Positions 10,960-22,510 of a stretch of 64,000 bases of DNA are shown here, piece by piece (the first letter of the stretch is position 1; each line of letters begins with the position of its first letter). A model generated the notes under the pieces. The model saw only the letters and a program-made list of their open reading frames with translations. It did not search any database and was not told the origin of the DNA. The DNA lies in assembly GCA_949752745.1 (NCBI GenBank), contig OX457026.1, forward strand, positions 33,000,911 through 33,064,910. The letters are read 5' to 3'. The stretch comes from Protula sp. h YS-2021. Its lineage: Eukaryota; Annelida; Polychaeta; Sabellida; Serpulidae. Made by a program: the position numbers and the translations under genes.

Positions 10960-13545
10960 AGACACGACAAAGTGAGTGTTGTGACGCTTTATCATGGTAT
11001 TGAATAATGTAGCCGCTGCTGGCTACATGTGAATCGATGAGCAATCGAACATGTGCTCGACACAGCAGCGTCGTATCTGTGGCGGTTACGATGACTCGAC
11101 ACGGTGACGGGTCGTGTTTGCGGTGACTCACTGTTAAACCGGGTCGTATCCGCAGCGACTCGCTGTTATCGCGGGTCGCCTCTGCGTCTCTGCAGCGACT
11201 AACTTTTATCAGGGGTCGTATTTGCGGTCACTCGCTGTTATCACGGATCGTATCTGCAGCGACTCGCTCTGTATTGATCACGTGGCACGGTCGAAACAGG
11301 TACGATCACGGGGTCAAGTACGAGCTGACGTCGTGAGAGCTACGACCTGACAAAGGGTTAGCTGATTGGGTGGAGTGTCGGTCTCCTAATCCCAAGATTC
11401 CGAGTTCGATTCCAGCTCTGGTGGGTAAGCAGGTGTGATGTTCGCTCCAATTGCCTCAGCTCGAATGCAGTGGGATAAATCACCTGTCGTGTCGTGTATG
11501 CTACGAGTCGTGTCGTGTATGCTACGAATCGTCATTGCCACGACCTGTAGCAGTGACGGTTCAACCAGGTGACGAGCTAATGCTATCACGACTGTGCTTG
11601 CCACGGGTTTTTATTGTTACGACCCGTAATAGTGTCCTTTATGTGACAGATCGATAATATCATGAGTCGTGACTGTCACGTATCTGTTTGTGATGAGTCG
11701 TTATTAGAAACAAGTCTTCGCTGGGAAAGGTCGTTGCTATCACGATTTGTCCACGTGGTGGGTCGTACCTGACCAGACCCGTGACTGCGACGTCATTGTT
11801 ACCGGGTCGTGTCTGCGGCAACGTCACATGTCACATACTGCAGCGACAGGTGTCGACGCAGTGTCTGCTCGAGCATGTCACGGGTCGCTGAAAATGCGTT
11901 TTGGTCACGTGTTAGCAGCGCTGTATCGATTTTAATCTGCGCCCATTGCAGTGACGGGTCGATCATGTTATAGGTTATAGGCCACTGCTATCACTGATCG
12001 TGTCGGCAACGGATTGTCACTGTCACGAACCGCAAGGGTGACGAGCCAGTCACGTCATGAGTCGAATATTTGACGAGTCGTTGCTGTCACGTGTTGTGTA
12101 TGTGACGAGTAGTGATTCTGGCCACTCGTGACTGTGACTGGTCGTCACTGCCTAGGGTCATCCACGTGACGGATCGTATCTGTCACGAGCTGTGACTGTG
12201 AAGGGTCGATACCTTGCTTGGTCGTGTCTGCGGTAACTCGATTACGTGTCACTCGGTGAAGTGACAAAGAACTGGGTCGTTCATGTCACAGTTCGTTTGC
12301 ACAGCAACTCAATCACGTGATAAAGTGGCGAGATTGCCTTTTTGTCACTGTTTAATGTTTTTACGCAATAGTCAGTGATTGGGTCGTGTTCTATTTTATT
12401 TTAACAACTCTGCTGACACGCGTAGTCGATACTGCTGCAAGCGTGTTCGTGTTGCAGCGACTTTTTTTTTTTGACAGAGTGCCGACTAGCGGATTGGTTG
12501 GCCACGTGTAGTACGGTTATTGAGTTGTTCACTTGGTTGTCGCAGCAGCAACGTATCTGTAGCGGTACATCAGCTAGACACTCTGTCGGGTTGTTGCATC
12601 ACTGATAGTGTGCATGCATCGTCTCTGTATCCCTGCACGGGTATCCACTATTCTTTCCAACAGTATATAGCTTCAATAAAGGGTTCGTGTATCAATTTCC
12701 TACGTGAATTACTTGAAATTCTGGTTGTATTATCGTCACGATTACGTGATCGGGTGTGTGACGATGTCCTGCTGGCAGCGACCCGTGACACTGAATTGGT
12801 GTAACTATTCATACGCTGCTGTTACGGTTGTTGCGAAGTCAATTGGTATGTTGTCCTTGTGCCGACTCGGATATGCAACGATTATTCGGTCGGTATTTAT
12901 GTGCCTGCTTATCGTGTTTCGCACGACTTGTGGCGATGGAGAATTGACCATGTGAAGCCTTGCCTCTATTTGGCAGTCAGTCGCGCATATGGTGTGACTT
13001 GAACGTCACGACCCGTGGTTGTGACGTGTTGCGTGTGTGTGATTTGTCGTGATTGTAACGACTCGTGCATGCAACGTGTAATAGCTGTCACGACCCGTGA
13101 CAGTGACAAGTAGATCATGCGACGGGTCGCACCTGCAACGGTTTGTCACTGTCACGACAGGTGGCGGCGACGGGTCGATCTTGTGACCGGTCGTAGCTTA
13201 CACGTGCAATGCACCTGGTGTTTGGTTACTGTGGCAACTCGACGCAGGGACTGGTCATCGCCGCCAAGGATCGTCCACGCGACAGGTTGTCACTGTCACG
13301 ACCCGTGACTGTGACGGGTCGTCAATGCGGCGGGTCGGGGGTGCAACAACTCGATCACGTGTCATTTGCTGCGGTGACGGGTATCGACGCATGTCTAGCA
13401 TGTCACGAGTCACTCACGGAATGTCTCCATCACGTATTAGTCGTATGGACTTTATATCACACTTTTGAGTGTTTTTATGCAATTTAAAATGATTAGGTCG
13501 TGTTATGTTTTATTAATTTCTTATTACAACAACAGTTGTTATTGC
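10960..13545. repeat. Array of short inverted words around GTCACGACCCGTGAC
   Basis: Words of the type ACGGGTCGT, GTGACGGGTCG, GTCACGACCCGTGAC and CGACTCG recur densely in both orientations with irregular spacing. Clear palindromic instances are near 13086-13102 and 13294-13320. GC content is higher than in the flanks. There is no fixed unit length, so it is not a simple satellite. The same words reappear at 17290-17805, on the far side of the DIRS-type element. Open frames here have no recognisable domain. Confidence 0.75.
11355..11426 (+). repeat. tRNA-derived SINE head (pol III A and B boxes)
   Basis: An A-box-like TAGCTGATTGG (11359-11369) is followed 32 bases later by a B-box-like GAGTTCGATTCC (11402-11413), in a tRNA-like context beginning GGGTTAGC and ending GCTCTGGTGGG. 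The acceptor arms do not pair as a full tRNA gene, so I call a SINE head. Confidence 0.6.
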
Positions 13546-13901
13546 TTACTTATGTGGGTTTTTTCTGTTGTAGACCTGCAGTCGATCACGGACTCCTGAG
13601 CTCACAGCAAGCAAGCAAGTGATCCGCACACGAGCTGCATAGAATTTCTACCGCTCTGAGGTATACAACTTTTTATTTTTGAGAACAATCGCGACCAATG
13701 GGTGCACTTGGAGGATTCAATCTGTCTTTCCTATTGAAGCTGAGGGAATGGGCTTGTGTGTGGGCTAAGGGACGCAACCGTTCAAAGAGTGATAAGCCGT
13801 CTGCGCATACTTTCGTTTCAAGATGCGACCTTCCAAACTTTGTGCAAATTTTTGGAAACGGAGACAATTTATAGTTTGGTCGCGTGGTGGCGTCTTCCGA
13901 G

Positions 13902-14560
13902 CTATTTTAAGTGCAGACTACAAGAACTTTCGTCATTAGGGATGACGGCGGAAACGCGAACTGCACCTCTATTGGCCACCGACGCAGCAACGCGTCGATC
14001 GCTAACACTGCTAAATCTGGGCAGGGTGAAATGCACACTGGAAGACGATGATTGAGACAATTGGCAAAGACATCGACTTGGAATGGACCCTAATGAGACT
14101 GAGCTTTGTAATCCACTAAAGCCCACTAGGTGTGAACAACCTCGCCCAAACGAGAAGCCAAATCTGCGAGAACATTCAGGCTGCCTGCAATATGTGGCGG
14201 TTGAATGAGAAACCCACAATCGCGTGCATGCAATAGAACATCCTTGATGAGACGACATAATGTCGGTGACCGAGTGGCGCCCTGCTTGCAATGTAGCTAG
14301 AATTTGACGAGCAAAAAATACCGCCTTCATCTCCAATACACTGGCATACAAACTGCGTACGAGAATGAACCAGTTGCGCCTTGCTTGTGCGTCAATGGAA
14401 AACGAAACCCCACCCGTTGCAAGATGCAACGGTCTGTACCGCTTCAACGAGACTGGAAGAGAAAAGGGCACACCGTTCAAAAGGTTGGGTTGACCAGACC
14501 ACCAATCCAGTACCTGACCGCTAACAAGTAAAGTCGAGTTTGATGATACAGTCACCTATC
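13902..14560 (-). pseudogene. DIRS-type RNase H and C-terminal domain remnant
   Basis: One frame gives LDWWSGQPNLLNGVPFSLP, the entry to DIRS-type RNase H. A shifted frame then reads NGWGFVF- and LEMKAV-like RNase H segments. Further on NVLADLASR appears (the N-ADxLSR motif), followed at about 14098-13910 by a block beginning GPFQVDVFANCLNHRLPV and including PDLAVLAIDALLRRWPIEV. That block matches the conserved VDLFA..NxxLP tail of DIRS polyproteins. The 217-codon open frame at 13902-14555 crosses these frames and is not the ancestral reading frame for much of its length. Inactive. Confidence 0.8.
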
Positions 14561-14829
14561 TCGACACAATGCCTTTGACACAAACCGTTGAAACTCCCGG
14601 ACATGACACCTGCCTAGCTCGACCGTCTTCTCCGTTGTTACCAATAGACCGAGAAGTGACTCTTATTGGGAAACACGAGGCTTTGTATCCGATTTTGAGC
14701 GGGGAATGCCCTGGCCTTACAAGACAACTAACAACTCACAACTCTCGCCTAAGCTCTATTCTCTGTGCTGAAATCGACTCTGACTTGCCGCGATTGATCA
14801 TCAGACCCAAGGTATCACACTGTCTAAGC

Positions 14830-15464
14830 AGTGTGTCCAACTGAGTTAAAAGAAGTTGCCCTATAGCCGATCACCAACAACCAATCGTCGAAATACTGGA
14901 AAACAAGCAAACCTACTTGACGGCCTAGCGTTTGACTACCTTCATCACCTGTGTAAATACAAACGGTGCTCTTGACAAACCGAATGGAAGGACAAGAAGC
15001 CAATAATTCTGATCCCTTATTGTGAAAGTCAGATAAAGACGAGACGCTTCGTGCATTGAAATATGCAGGTCTTCATAGGATAGATCCACTGAAATGGACC
15101 ACATGCCATGACTTAGAGTGGATTTGATCAATTGCAGAGTTTCCATATTGAAAGATGTCAGGTGCATGAACTGATTGAGACGCGAATTTCCCGATTCTTT
15201 GGGAACCAGAGGGACCCGATTGGAAAACCCGTGAGTGCCTATAGGCATCTGTTCTGTGGCTTTCTTTTCTATCAGGTATCGAATCAATATATACAACGCC
15301 AGTTGCTTCTCTGGCTGGTGTCGGTACGATATGACTAAAGAAGGATTGGTAACTTTGACAAGCGGCGGAATGATTTGACGGCCCGCCCGTCTCTTGCAAA
15401 CGATAATGGGTAGCCCTGACGCAACCACCGGATTATCTTTTTGGGAGCTCCTAACGCTTGCCAA
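14830..15464 (-). pseudogene. DIRS-type reverse transcriptase remnant
   Basis: The main frame (15464-14925) contains FNMETLQLI, then WSISVDLSYEDLHISMH and LPFGLSRAPFVFTQVMK. These correspond to the DIRS RT signatures for the first catalytic aspartate and the LPFGLS-P-FTK block. The frame stops after VVKR. A shifted frame continues with LLVFQYFDDWLLVI, so the second catalytic motif is YFDD, encoded at about 14881-14898. The motif order is intact but at least one frameshift and stop separate the halves, so it is inactive. The enzyme would have copied element RNA into DNA. An N-terminal part is probably missing or decayed. Confidence 0.85.
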
Positions 15465-15603
15465 GTTTGCAACTCTACAGCATTCCCTCTACGGAATATT
15501 TACGTTCGATTTGGGGAATGGATAAACCAATTCTTCTCAGAAATCTAACTTATCGATCGACATGAAATCTGTTCCGGATACTTTGATTGGTTGCTACCTC
15601 TGC

Positions 15604-17349
15604 TTAGGAGTCGTAGTCTGTTTTTTGTTTCCATCTTGTGTTTTTTAGCTGTGGCGTCGGCAGCGGCACTGGACTCGGCCTCTCCTTTGGCGTTGCCGTG
15701 GGAAGGATCGCCGAGTGGCACTGCTTCGGCTTGCTGGCGTGAAATGTTAGTGCTTTGCGCATCAACGATTTGATTCGCGGAGCCCCAATTACAGTCTTGA
15801 GTATTCTCGGAGAAAAGAAATCCGATTGTCCATCAATAGGAGCGAAACGACGTTTGCGTGCAACCTCTGTTCTGACATTGGAGTGCGGCAGTACTTGATC
15901 TCGGCGAAGAACGAAGAGCGATGTCGGCATATCTGCAGTTAGCGTTAGAAGATCAGACAACGCGGCACCGGCGGAGTCTAAAACGCGCACCAATAAAGCA
16001 TCATGTACGTTCTGTAACTCGTTCATTCGTGCTTGCAAACGCAGACGGGAGCCGTCTATAAATCTATAAAGTCTTCACGTCGATTGTGACTGGGCCAGAA
16101 AGAAAAAGGAAGGTCGACTAAGCTGTTGTTTTGACGTTGTGACGTTATGAGACATACGAGTTATCCGCAATAAACTCGATAATATCTTTAAAGGGAAAGT
16201 CTGCTGCCGAGAAATTTACTGTCGACGTTTCATCCCATTCATTTGGTAAAACCTCTACGCCTGGAGGAGTGGTGGTGAGCACACGTCACAGGGATTTCTA
16301 ATCCTCCGGTGTCATGATCCGAGGCGAGGCCTGAGATACCGTCGAAGATGTAGCGAGGGTAATCAGCCAGCCGTAGTTGCGACGGGTGACAACGGTATTT
16401 TCTTCACGCCAGTTTCTGTTACGATTATGGCACTGCGTTCCTTATCACTGACAATCACTGGCTCCTCCTCACCGGACGACGAGTTTTTTGCCGACAACGA
16501 CGAGGATGCATAACTCGAATGTTGTAGCAAGCGAGTTTACTGCCCCTCAATGGTTATATAGGGGCCATGAGGGAAATAGCTTCAGGCTGTGTATCTATCG
16601 CTTAGGACGATTCAGTCGCAACCGTGGCCGACGAAACTGAGTTAAATCTTTAAGTTTCCGAAGCCAAGGACCCGGATTTGGAAGCAAGACTGTGCAACAT
16701 CGTGAGTCCTTTTAATGTATCGGGATCTAAATTCAGATTCAAAGATGAATGCTCTTGCCTTTGTGGAAATGTACCCGATAAAGCATGCTTAACTTCGGTA
16801 GAAATATAAAAATCCACTTCAGTCGCAATCGCTAACTGCTGCACTGAAGCATCCGGAGGTAATGTGTTTGTCTCTAACGTTAGATCACTAATCAAAGATG
16901 TCTCTAAAATAGACTGGATGGGAACCTGCGTACCGGGCGTCGCAGTCACAACACGAGTCTCCATCGCAGATTTCGGACGTCACCGGGATCAATGAAATAA
17001 ATGCCCGGTGTCGATGTGGAAGTATCTTGTAGTGGCAACGAAAGCGATGTAATTTTGAGTTTCTTCGGTTTTCGCGAAGCATCTGCGTCCGCATCTTATT
17101 TATCCACAGTAGACAGCGCAGGAGACTAACGCGTATGAATATAGGCAGACGTCTTGTCACTCCTAGCACGCTTGTGACCCTTTGTCCGGACTGTAGCAGT
17201 CTCACTGTATCCACATAATTTTTAATAATAAAATATGCAGAAAGTTCACATAATAGCATTAAAATTGTTTTCCAGATAATGCACAACACGACATCTTGTC
17301 GATACCCCTCACCGCAGCAAGTACCACGTGACTGAGTCGCCACATACAC
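15604..17349 (-). pseudogene. Gag-like region of the DIRS-type element
   Basis: Broken frames at 16038-15604, 16964-16650 and 17349-16888 lie upstream of the RT on the same strand, where DIRS elements carry their first ORF. The first encodes a helical segment (MQARMNELQNVHDALLVRV) followed by a basic, proline-rich tail. That arrangement is common in DIRS gag, but I recognise no specific motif. The call rests mainly on position. Confidence 0.5.
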
Positions 17350-17805
17350 GACCCAACACAGTCAAGGATCGCAACAGACACGACCCGGACTTGCGACGAC
17401 CTTTGACAGTGTCGTGACAATACCGGAACGTGGACAAGTCGCCACAACATCGACCCGTTACAGACACGACCCGTGACAGTCACGCCTAGTGGCTTGATCG
17501 ACGTCTTACACATCGAGCTAGCGAGTCGGAACATAACACAGTCAACCTGAAATAAGAGCATAATTCGTGCCACAGTTGATTGTAGAACTACATTACTGTG
17601 ATCACGCGCATTTATGGCCTGATTCGACACATGCTCGACCTGTCACTTGTACGAGTCACTGCAGACACGATTCGTGACAACAGCGAGTTGTCACATGACC
17701 GGATTGCTACTGCCACGGGTCACGAACAAAGCAAGACATGCCTGCATCACCCGTGTTATCTCCGAGCCGTCATTTGTTTTACTAGTCACTGCAACGAGTC
17801 GTAAC
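17290..17805. repeat. Second block of the GTCACGACCCGTGAC-type array
   Basis: The same words as at 10960-13545 recur, for example ACACGACCCGTGACAGTCACG near 17463-17484 and several TCGTGACA/TGTCACG words. The block ends abruptly where the LINE begins near 17815. It is the other flank of the array split by the DIRS element. Confidence 0.7.
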
Positions 17806-17814
17806 AAGAACTTA

Positions 17815-18565
17815 TAAGATCTTTAAAATCTAGGGGTCTGTCCCCATCAGCCGATTCTATTCAAAATGTCATTCAGCAACGCATAGCAAAATCAAGAGGT
17901 TCAAGAGCTGGTGCGAATAAGCGAGTATCCACACACCCCGAACATAATTTTAGAAAGGTAAAAAATCCGCTGACAGTTCATGTCTGAAACAAATAGAATT
18001 CCAGGAACCGAATACTTTTCAATCGGTTTTATAAATTGCCAATCCTTGCGCAACAAATCAAAAATTCTGTTGAAGCATACCTGCAAAAACGCATTATCGC
18101 TGTGCTTTTTGACCGAAATATTGATGCCAAAAGATCTGCCTTGTGATGTTTATCAAAACCCAATGCACCATGGCCAATGCAGTGGTTGGTTGGCCGTTAT
18201 CATTCAAAACTCCATTACAACAACGAATTTTACAGCCGCCTTCAAAACGTATTCATCTTTTGAATTTATCGCAAATAAATCAATAATTCGGGGAGAACAG
18301 GTTACTCTTTATACAGTCTATCGACTCGTCCCTCATTCGCTAACAGGCTGAAATTCAATGATTTTCACACTGAATTGGCAGACTTTTTAGAAAATATTGT
18401 TTTAACTCCAGGAACAATATGTATTCTGGGTGACTTTCATATTCACTGGGACGTGTCAAGCCATCCCGAAAACAAAGAATTTTCTTCCCTGCTATCGTCG
18501 ATGAATCTTAAGCAACATATTCTCTATACGACATATGTAAAATGTCACATCCTGGACTATATTAT
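17815..18565 (+). pseudogene. L2/CR1-type LINE, 5' part with AP endonuclease
   Basis: It begins with a basic SKSRGSRAGANKR segment, as found just upstream of the endonuclease in L2/CR1-group LINEs. Next come FSIGFINCQSLRNKS and LTEILM (endonuclease start and the E motif). A frameshift near 18330 precedes LKFNDFHTELADFL, ILGDFHIHWD (family GDFNIH, with N replaced by H) and LKQHILYTTYVKCHILDYI (family QHV..PTH..GHTLDLV). The reading breaks off at about 18565, where an insertion starts. Inactive. Confidence 0.82.
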
Positions 18566-20830
18566 GTCATATACTTGGGGGTAGATTTCATTTACTAGTT
18601 TCCCTGATAACATATCACGTCTCCAAAATCTGCACCCAAGATATGTTGATGTACGTCTACCTTCGTAAATAAGTCTGCTGCAGTTGTTCTGGTAAGTAGT
18701 TTGGCACTGTGTGACGCACAGATGGTATCACAGTCACTCTCGCTATCTCGATGATGGTATCCTGGTGTCTGTAAATCCGCCAGTTAGACATAAACTTGCT
18801 TCTTTAGTTGAACATCGAATCTCTTGACGTTTGTTAAATACTGGGCGCTTGCAGGTAGTATAGAATAAACAGAGCTCGAAAGCCAAGAAAAGGAACAAGA
18901 TAAAATTTCCATATTTAATTGGAAATATTCAAACGATAAAAATAACAGGAAACAAATCCGAAGTAATAATAAAAAATAACATAACCACCTCTAATTCCCA
19001 AACTAAATCATCCCGGATAACTGAGACACACTTTCTGACTGAATTCAGACCTCAGACAACCTGACAAACTCCTATGCAGCTCGAGATAACTGACTGTTGT
19101 AAATAAACTCCACTGCAGTAACGATCCAAGTACCGATGTAAGTACTATCTGATTAGACAGCTAAAGTAATTAATACTGTTTTATGAACCCGAGATATCTG
19201 ACCAAAATATCCAACTTTGAGCGCCAATATATATACATATTTACATAATTTACATTATAGTAAGCTTCCACTAAATACACCAAACTCCAATTGACTATAA
19301 TCTCCATTATAAGGTTGTTGAAAAGCAGGTAATGTTTAAAAGATTCCACCATTATTCAGAACCTCAGAATCCCGATTGCGACCCAATCTCCTAATCCCCG
19401 AATCATGAATCGACTCCCTGGATCATGAATCGAATCCGTGAATCATGATTCGAATCCCTAAATTATAACTCCTAAAGGATTCGGATTCAAACACCAAACA
19501 TGGGTAAATTGCTGATATGAAGCTCAAAATCTGGTCGAAATGTTAAAGTGAGAACCTGAGCTGTATATTTTTTTCTTTTTGGCCGCCTGAGTTTTGAATT
19601 TCATCGTAAGCTGAGCAGAAAGTGGAGCTGAATCTTGAATCAAATCACAATATGGAATCATGATTCATCTTGCAGGTTCATACTTCAATTTGGAGGAAGA
19701 ACGATTTTGTGCAGATTGAAGTCAATTGGAGAAATACCTCATCTTATATCTGCACTCTGCCACGGTGAAATCCCATTCTTGGTCTGATACCTGGTGATGA
19801 ACGGTGTGGCTTCAGCTGCATCCAAGACAGACACTGAGCTGTGCTCACCCATATATGTACTTGTTTGGCCAAATAACGCTAGCAACACAGTTGTGACCCT
19901 CCGCGACCCGAACTAGTTCACTTCGTTACCAGTACTTTTACCACTTAACACTAATTTGAAATATATAAAACAATTAACAAATTATTTTAATACCAACTTT
20001 CGGATATTTCGGCAATAACTACATTCAGAACGCTGAAAAATCAGCCATTTCCCCTATTTTTGTGAATAAATTCCCACGAACCTGCCAAGGTAACATGTAA
20101 ACAACCGCCATTTCCAAATGGGGGCATTAAATATAGATTTTGATTTTTAAAGGTTTTGGGACGTTATTCAAACTTCCCGGAGCTGAAAACGACGACATTA
20201 TTAACTTTAATAACTCTCTTCTTACCATAAAAAGGTAATTTGATAAATCAAACGAGAAATTAAGTAAACATTCGAACCTCAGCTTTTCACGAATCGCGAC
20301 TATCACGAATTATCACCCATTGTTTTACCTTAAGTTTTCCCTCTAAAACGGTTTTAATTTTTAAAAATAAATGTCTTATGCTATTTTCCAATACCTATTT
20401 CAGTTACTCCCGGCATATGAAATACAAAACCGTGTTCGAAAATTTTAAAAATGAAAATTGAAATAGTTTGTAATTACTTCCGGTTTTCACAGAACTGCCA
20501 AAACAGACTTTTTAAATGGCCGTTTAATCCTAAAATGCTGTTTATATGCATAAGGTTTTAAAAATGCCAAAACTACAAGGCATGATGCGCCTGAATTACA
20601 AACAAAATAATTTTCCGTAAATAGATTTCTACGAGTTTCATGAGTTTTAAACAGAGCTTTCCCAGTCAAAATAGCAGAATTTTAACGTTCACGTAAAAGT
20701 CCTGTAGTGGAAGTCGAGCCCCAGACCAAACGCTCTATCAACCACGCCCCTGAGCTAATTTTACGACTGAGACCTGTCATTATAATACATGTAAAAATCA
20801 GTATTTCAGTCCTGGGCGAATTTCATAATT
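18566..20830. mobile_element. 2.3-kb insertion splitting the LINE
   Basis: The LINE peptide stops after LDYI at 18565 and resumes in frame as ITRADDELLSSC at 20831, so this block is a later insertion. It contains no recognisable transposase. Notable contents are repeated GAATCATGAATCGA-type words at 19390-19460 and a minus-strand tRNA-like segment near its right end. A/T-rich sequence at both junctions could be a diverged target duplication, but this is not clear. Confidence 0.7.
20695..20775 (-). repeat. tRNA-derived SINE head
   Basis: On the minus strand, TTAGCTCAGGGGCGTGG (A box) is followed by TAGAGCGTTTGGTCTGGG and then a degenerate B box, GGGCTCGACTTCC. It has the layout of a tRNA gene but with a weakened B box and unpaired acceptor ends. 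Confidence 0.6.
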
Positions 20831-22510
20831 ATTACTAGAGCCGATGACGAACTGCTTTCATCGTGCGCTGTCAGTGATCTCATCTCGGACCACCATGTCG
20901 TACATGGATATTAGAATAAAAAATCAAAATTTGAACAAAAACATGTTACGTACAGAAAAATTAAAGATATTGATACTGATTTATTTTGCCATGATGTCGA
21001 AAATGCAAATTATTTGTAACGACCTGGCGACACAGCGACCACCCTTCAAGAAAGATACGATTTCTCTCTGTGTAATATTTTGGATAAACATGCACCAGAA
21101 AAAACATCAGTAATTACCATCCGACCTAAAGTTTCCTGGTTTTCGAACGATATCGCCATTGCCAAGACAGGAAAAAGAAAAGAGGAAAAGACTACGCAAA
21201 AATGCAGAACTCCAGTAAACGTTAATCAGTATCGGCAGGCTAGACTTAAATTTGTAAACACCATTCAGAAAGAAAAACAATCATACTGTTCGCAACAAAT
21301 TATTGATTGTGAATTTGACCAAAAAAGCTGTTTAACGAACTGAATGAGTTGCTAAAAAGCAAAAATAAAACCGTTTTACCTGACCATTCATCCAAAGAAA
21401 ATTTGGCAGAGAGGTTTAGCAACTTCTTTCGGATAAAATTTAAAAAATTAGAAAAACTGGACAAAAATTGTAGAGCATATATTTTAATTTCAGAACCAAC
21501 GTGTGATACGAAACCATCGTCTTTCATTACCTACACCGTTTTCTAATGGGTCCCGAAGATTACAAAATTTACACCTTGTCGGTAGTAGATAAACGATCCT
21601 ACTGATTTTAATTATTCGGTGAGGAAACTGTAAGCATGTATTGAAGAAATTAGACTCTGGATGTCGGTCAACAAGTTGAAGTTAAATGACTTGAAGATCG
21701 AAGAGCGTGTCATAACTTCATCATGTCACGGTACTAGTTTTGGTTTAGATGGCATTGTGATTGGTGAAACACATATTAGCTCAACGGATAGTGCAAAAAC
21801 ATTGGAATAATATTTGATTTACATTTGCCACTAGAAAAGGAAATATTGCAGCCATGTAAGACGTGCTTATATCACACTGTAAGAACCTAGTACATGCACT
21901 GATATTCTCCAGGTTAAACTACCTGAATGCAGTACTATATGGTCTTTCTAAATACCGCATCAGTCAGCTACAACGGATACAGGATATTGTATCTAGCTTA
22001 CTGACGTGCAACAGAAAATATGACCACGCCACCTCCATTTTAAATTAGTAGTTCATCGCAGAACTGAATTTAAAATTCTACTATTAACATTTCGAATTAT
22101 CCAGGGCACAGCTTCAGAATATCTTTGTGAACTACTCTCACTTTACCAACCTTCTAGAACTCTACGTTCAACACATAAGAATTTTTTAAATGTGCCAAAA
22201 TCCCGGACAATAACCTGTGGTAATAGGGCTTTCTCTGTTTCGGCACCGCGACTGTGGAACAACCTACAACTGCCCCACGTTTAGAGGCGAACTACCTGCC
22301 TTTTAAGAAGAAAGTTAAAACTTCTTTATTCGGCATTTCGTATCTGTGATAGCAGCCTAGTCAAGGTCTTTTAGCTATTTAACTTTGAGATCAGTTATTT
22401 TATGTTGTTGTACCATGTCTTTGAATATTGTTTAGAACTATGCACGTAAAATCTATTAACTATTTATTAATTCGGTTTAACTGTGTTCGAATAAACGAGC
22501 TGTTACTGTA
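20831..22510 (+). pseudogene. L2/CR1-type LINE, 3' part
   Basis: It resumes with ITRADDELLSSCAVSDLISDH (end of the endonuclease, with SDH). Next are the linker ILDKHAPEKTSVITIRPKVSWF at 21075-21150 and LPDHSSKENLAERFSNFF near 21375. After a gap comes LWMSVNKLKLND near 21655, the family's thumb-proximal segment. Then follow HALIFSRLNYLNAVLYGL (21892-21945) and, across stops, the LHWLPV..RTEFKILLLTF-type C-terminus, ending near 22340. The central RT palm with its DD motif is missing between about 21545 and 21640, so the copy is internally deleted. Plus strand, inactive. Confidence 0.82.

Larger units (their letters stand above)
13560..17280 (-). mobile_element. Decayed DIRS-type (tyrosine recombinase class) retrotransposon
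   Basis: Minus-strand order is gag-like fragments (17349-15604), reverse transcriptase (15464-14830), then RNase H and a conserved tail domain (14560-13910). Frameshifts and stops break every segment. The RT/RNase H sequences match the DIRS/Ngaro group rather than LINEs or Ty3/Ty1. A tyrosine recombinase gene, expected downstream of RNase H, is not found before 13560, so the copy is truncated or incomplete. It sits inside the GTCACGACCCGTGAC array. Confidence 0.8.

Noticed and set aside
10742..11131. 129-codon minus-strand frame as a gene
   Set aside because: No recognisable domain, the frame runs into the inverted-word array, and there is no splice or start context.
11355..11426. Functional tRNA gene
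   Set aside because: A and B boxes are present but the acceptor and anticodon arms do not pair convincingly. The same applies at 20695 and 58078; these are SINE heads.
13902..14555. 217-codon frame as an intact protein
   Set aside because: Recognisable DIRS RNase H and tail motifs are found in other frames across the same span, so this frame is a mixture produced by frameshifts.
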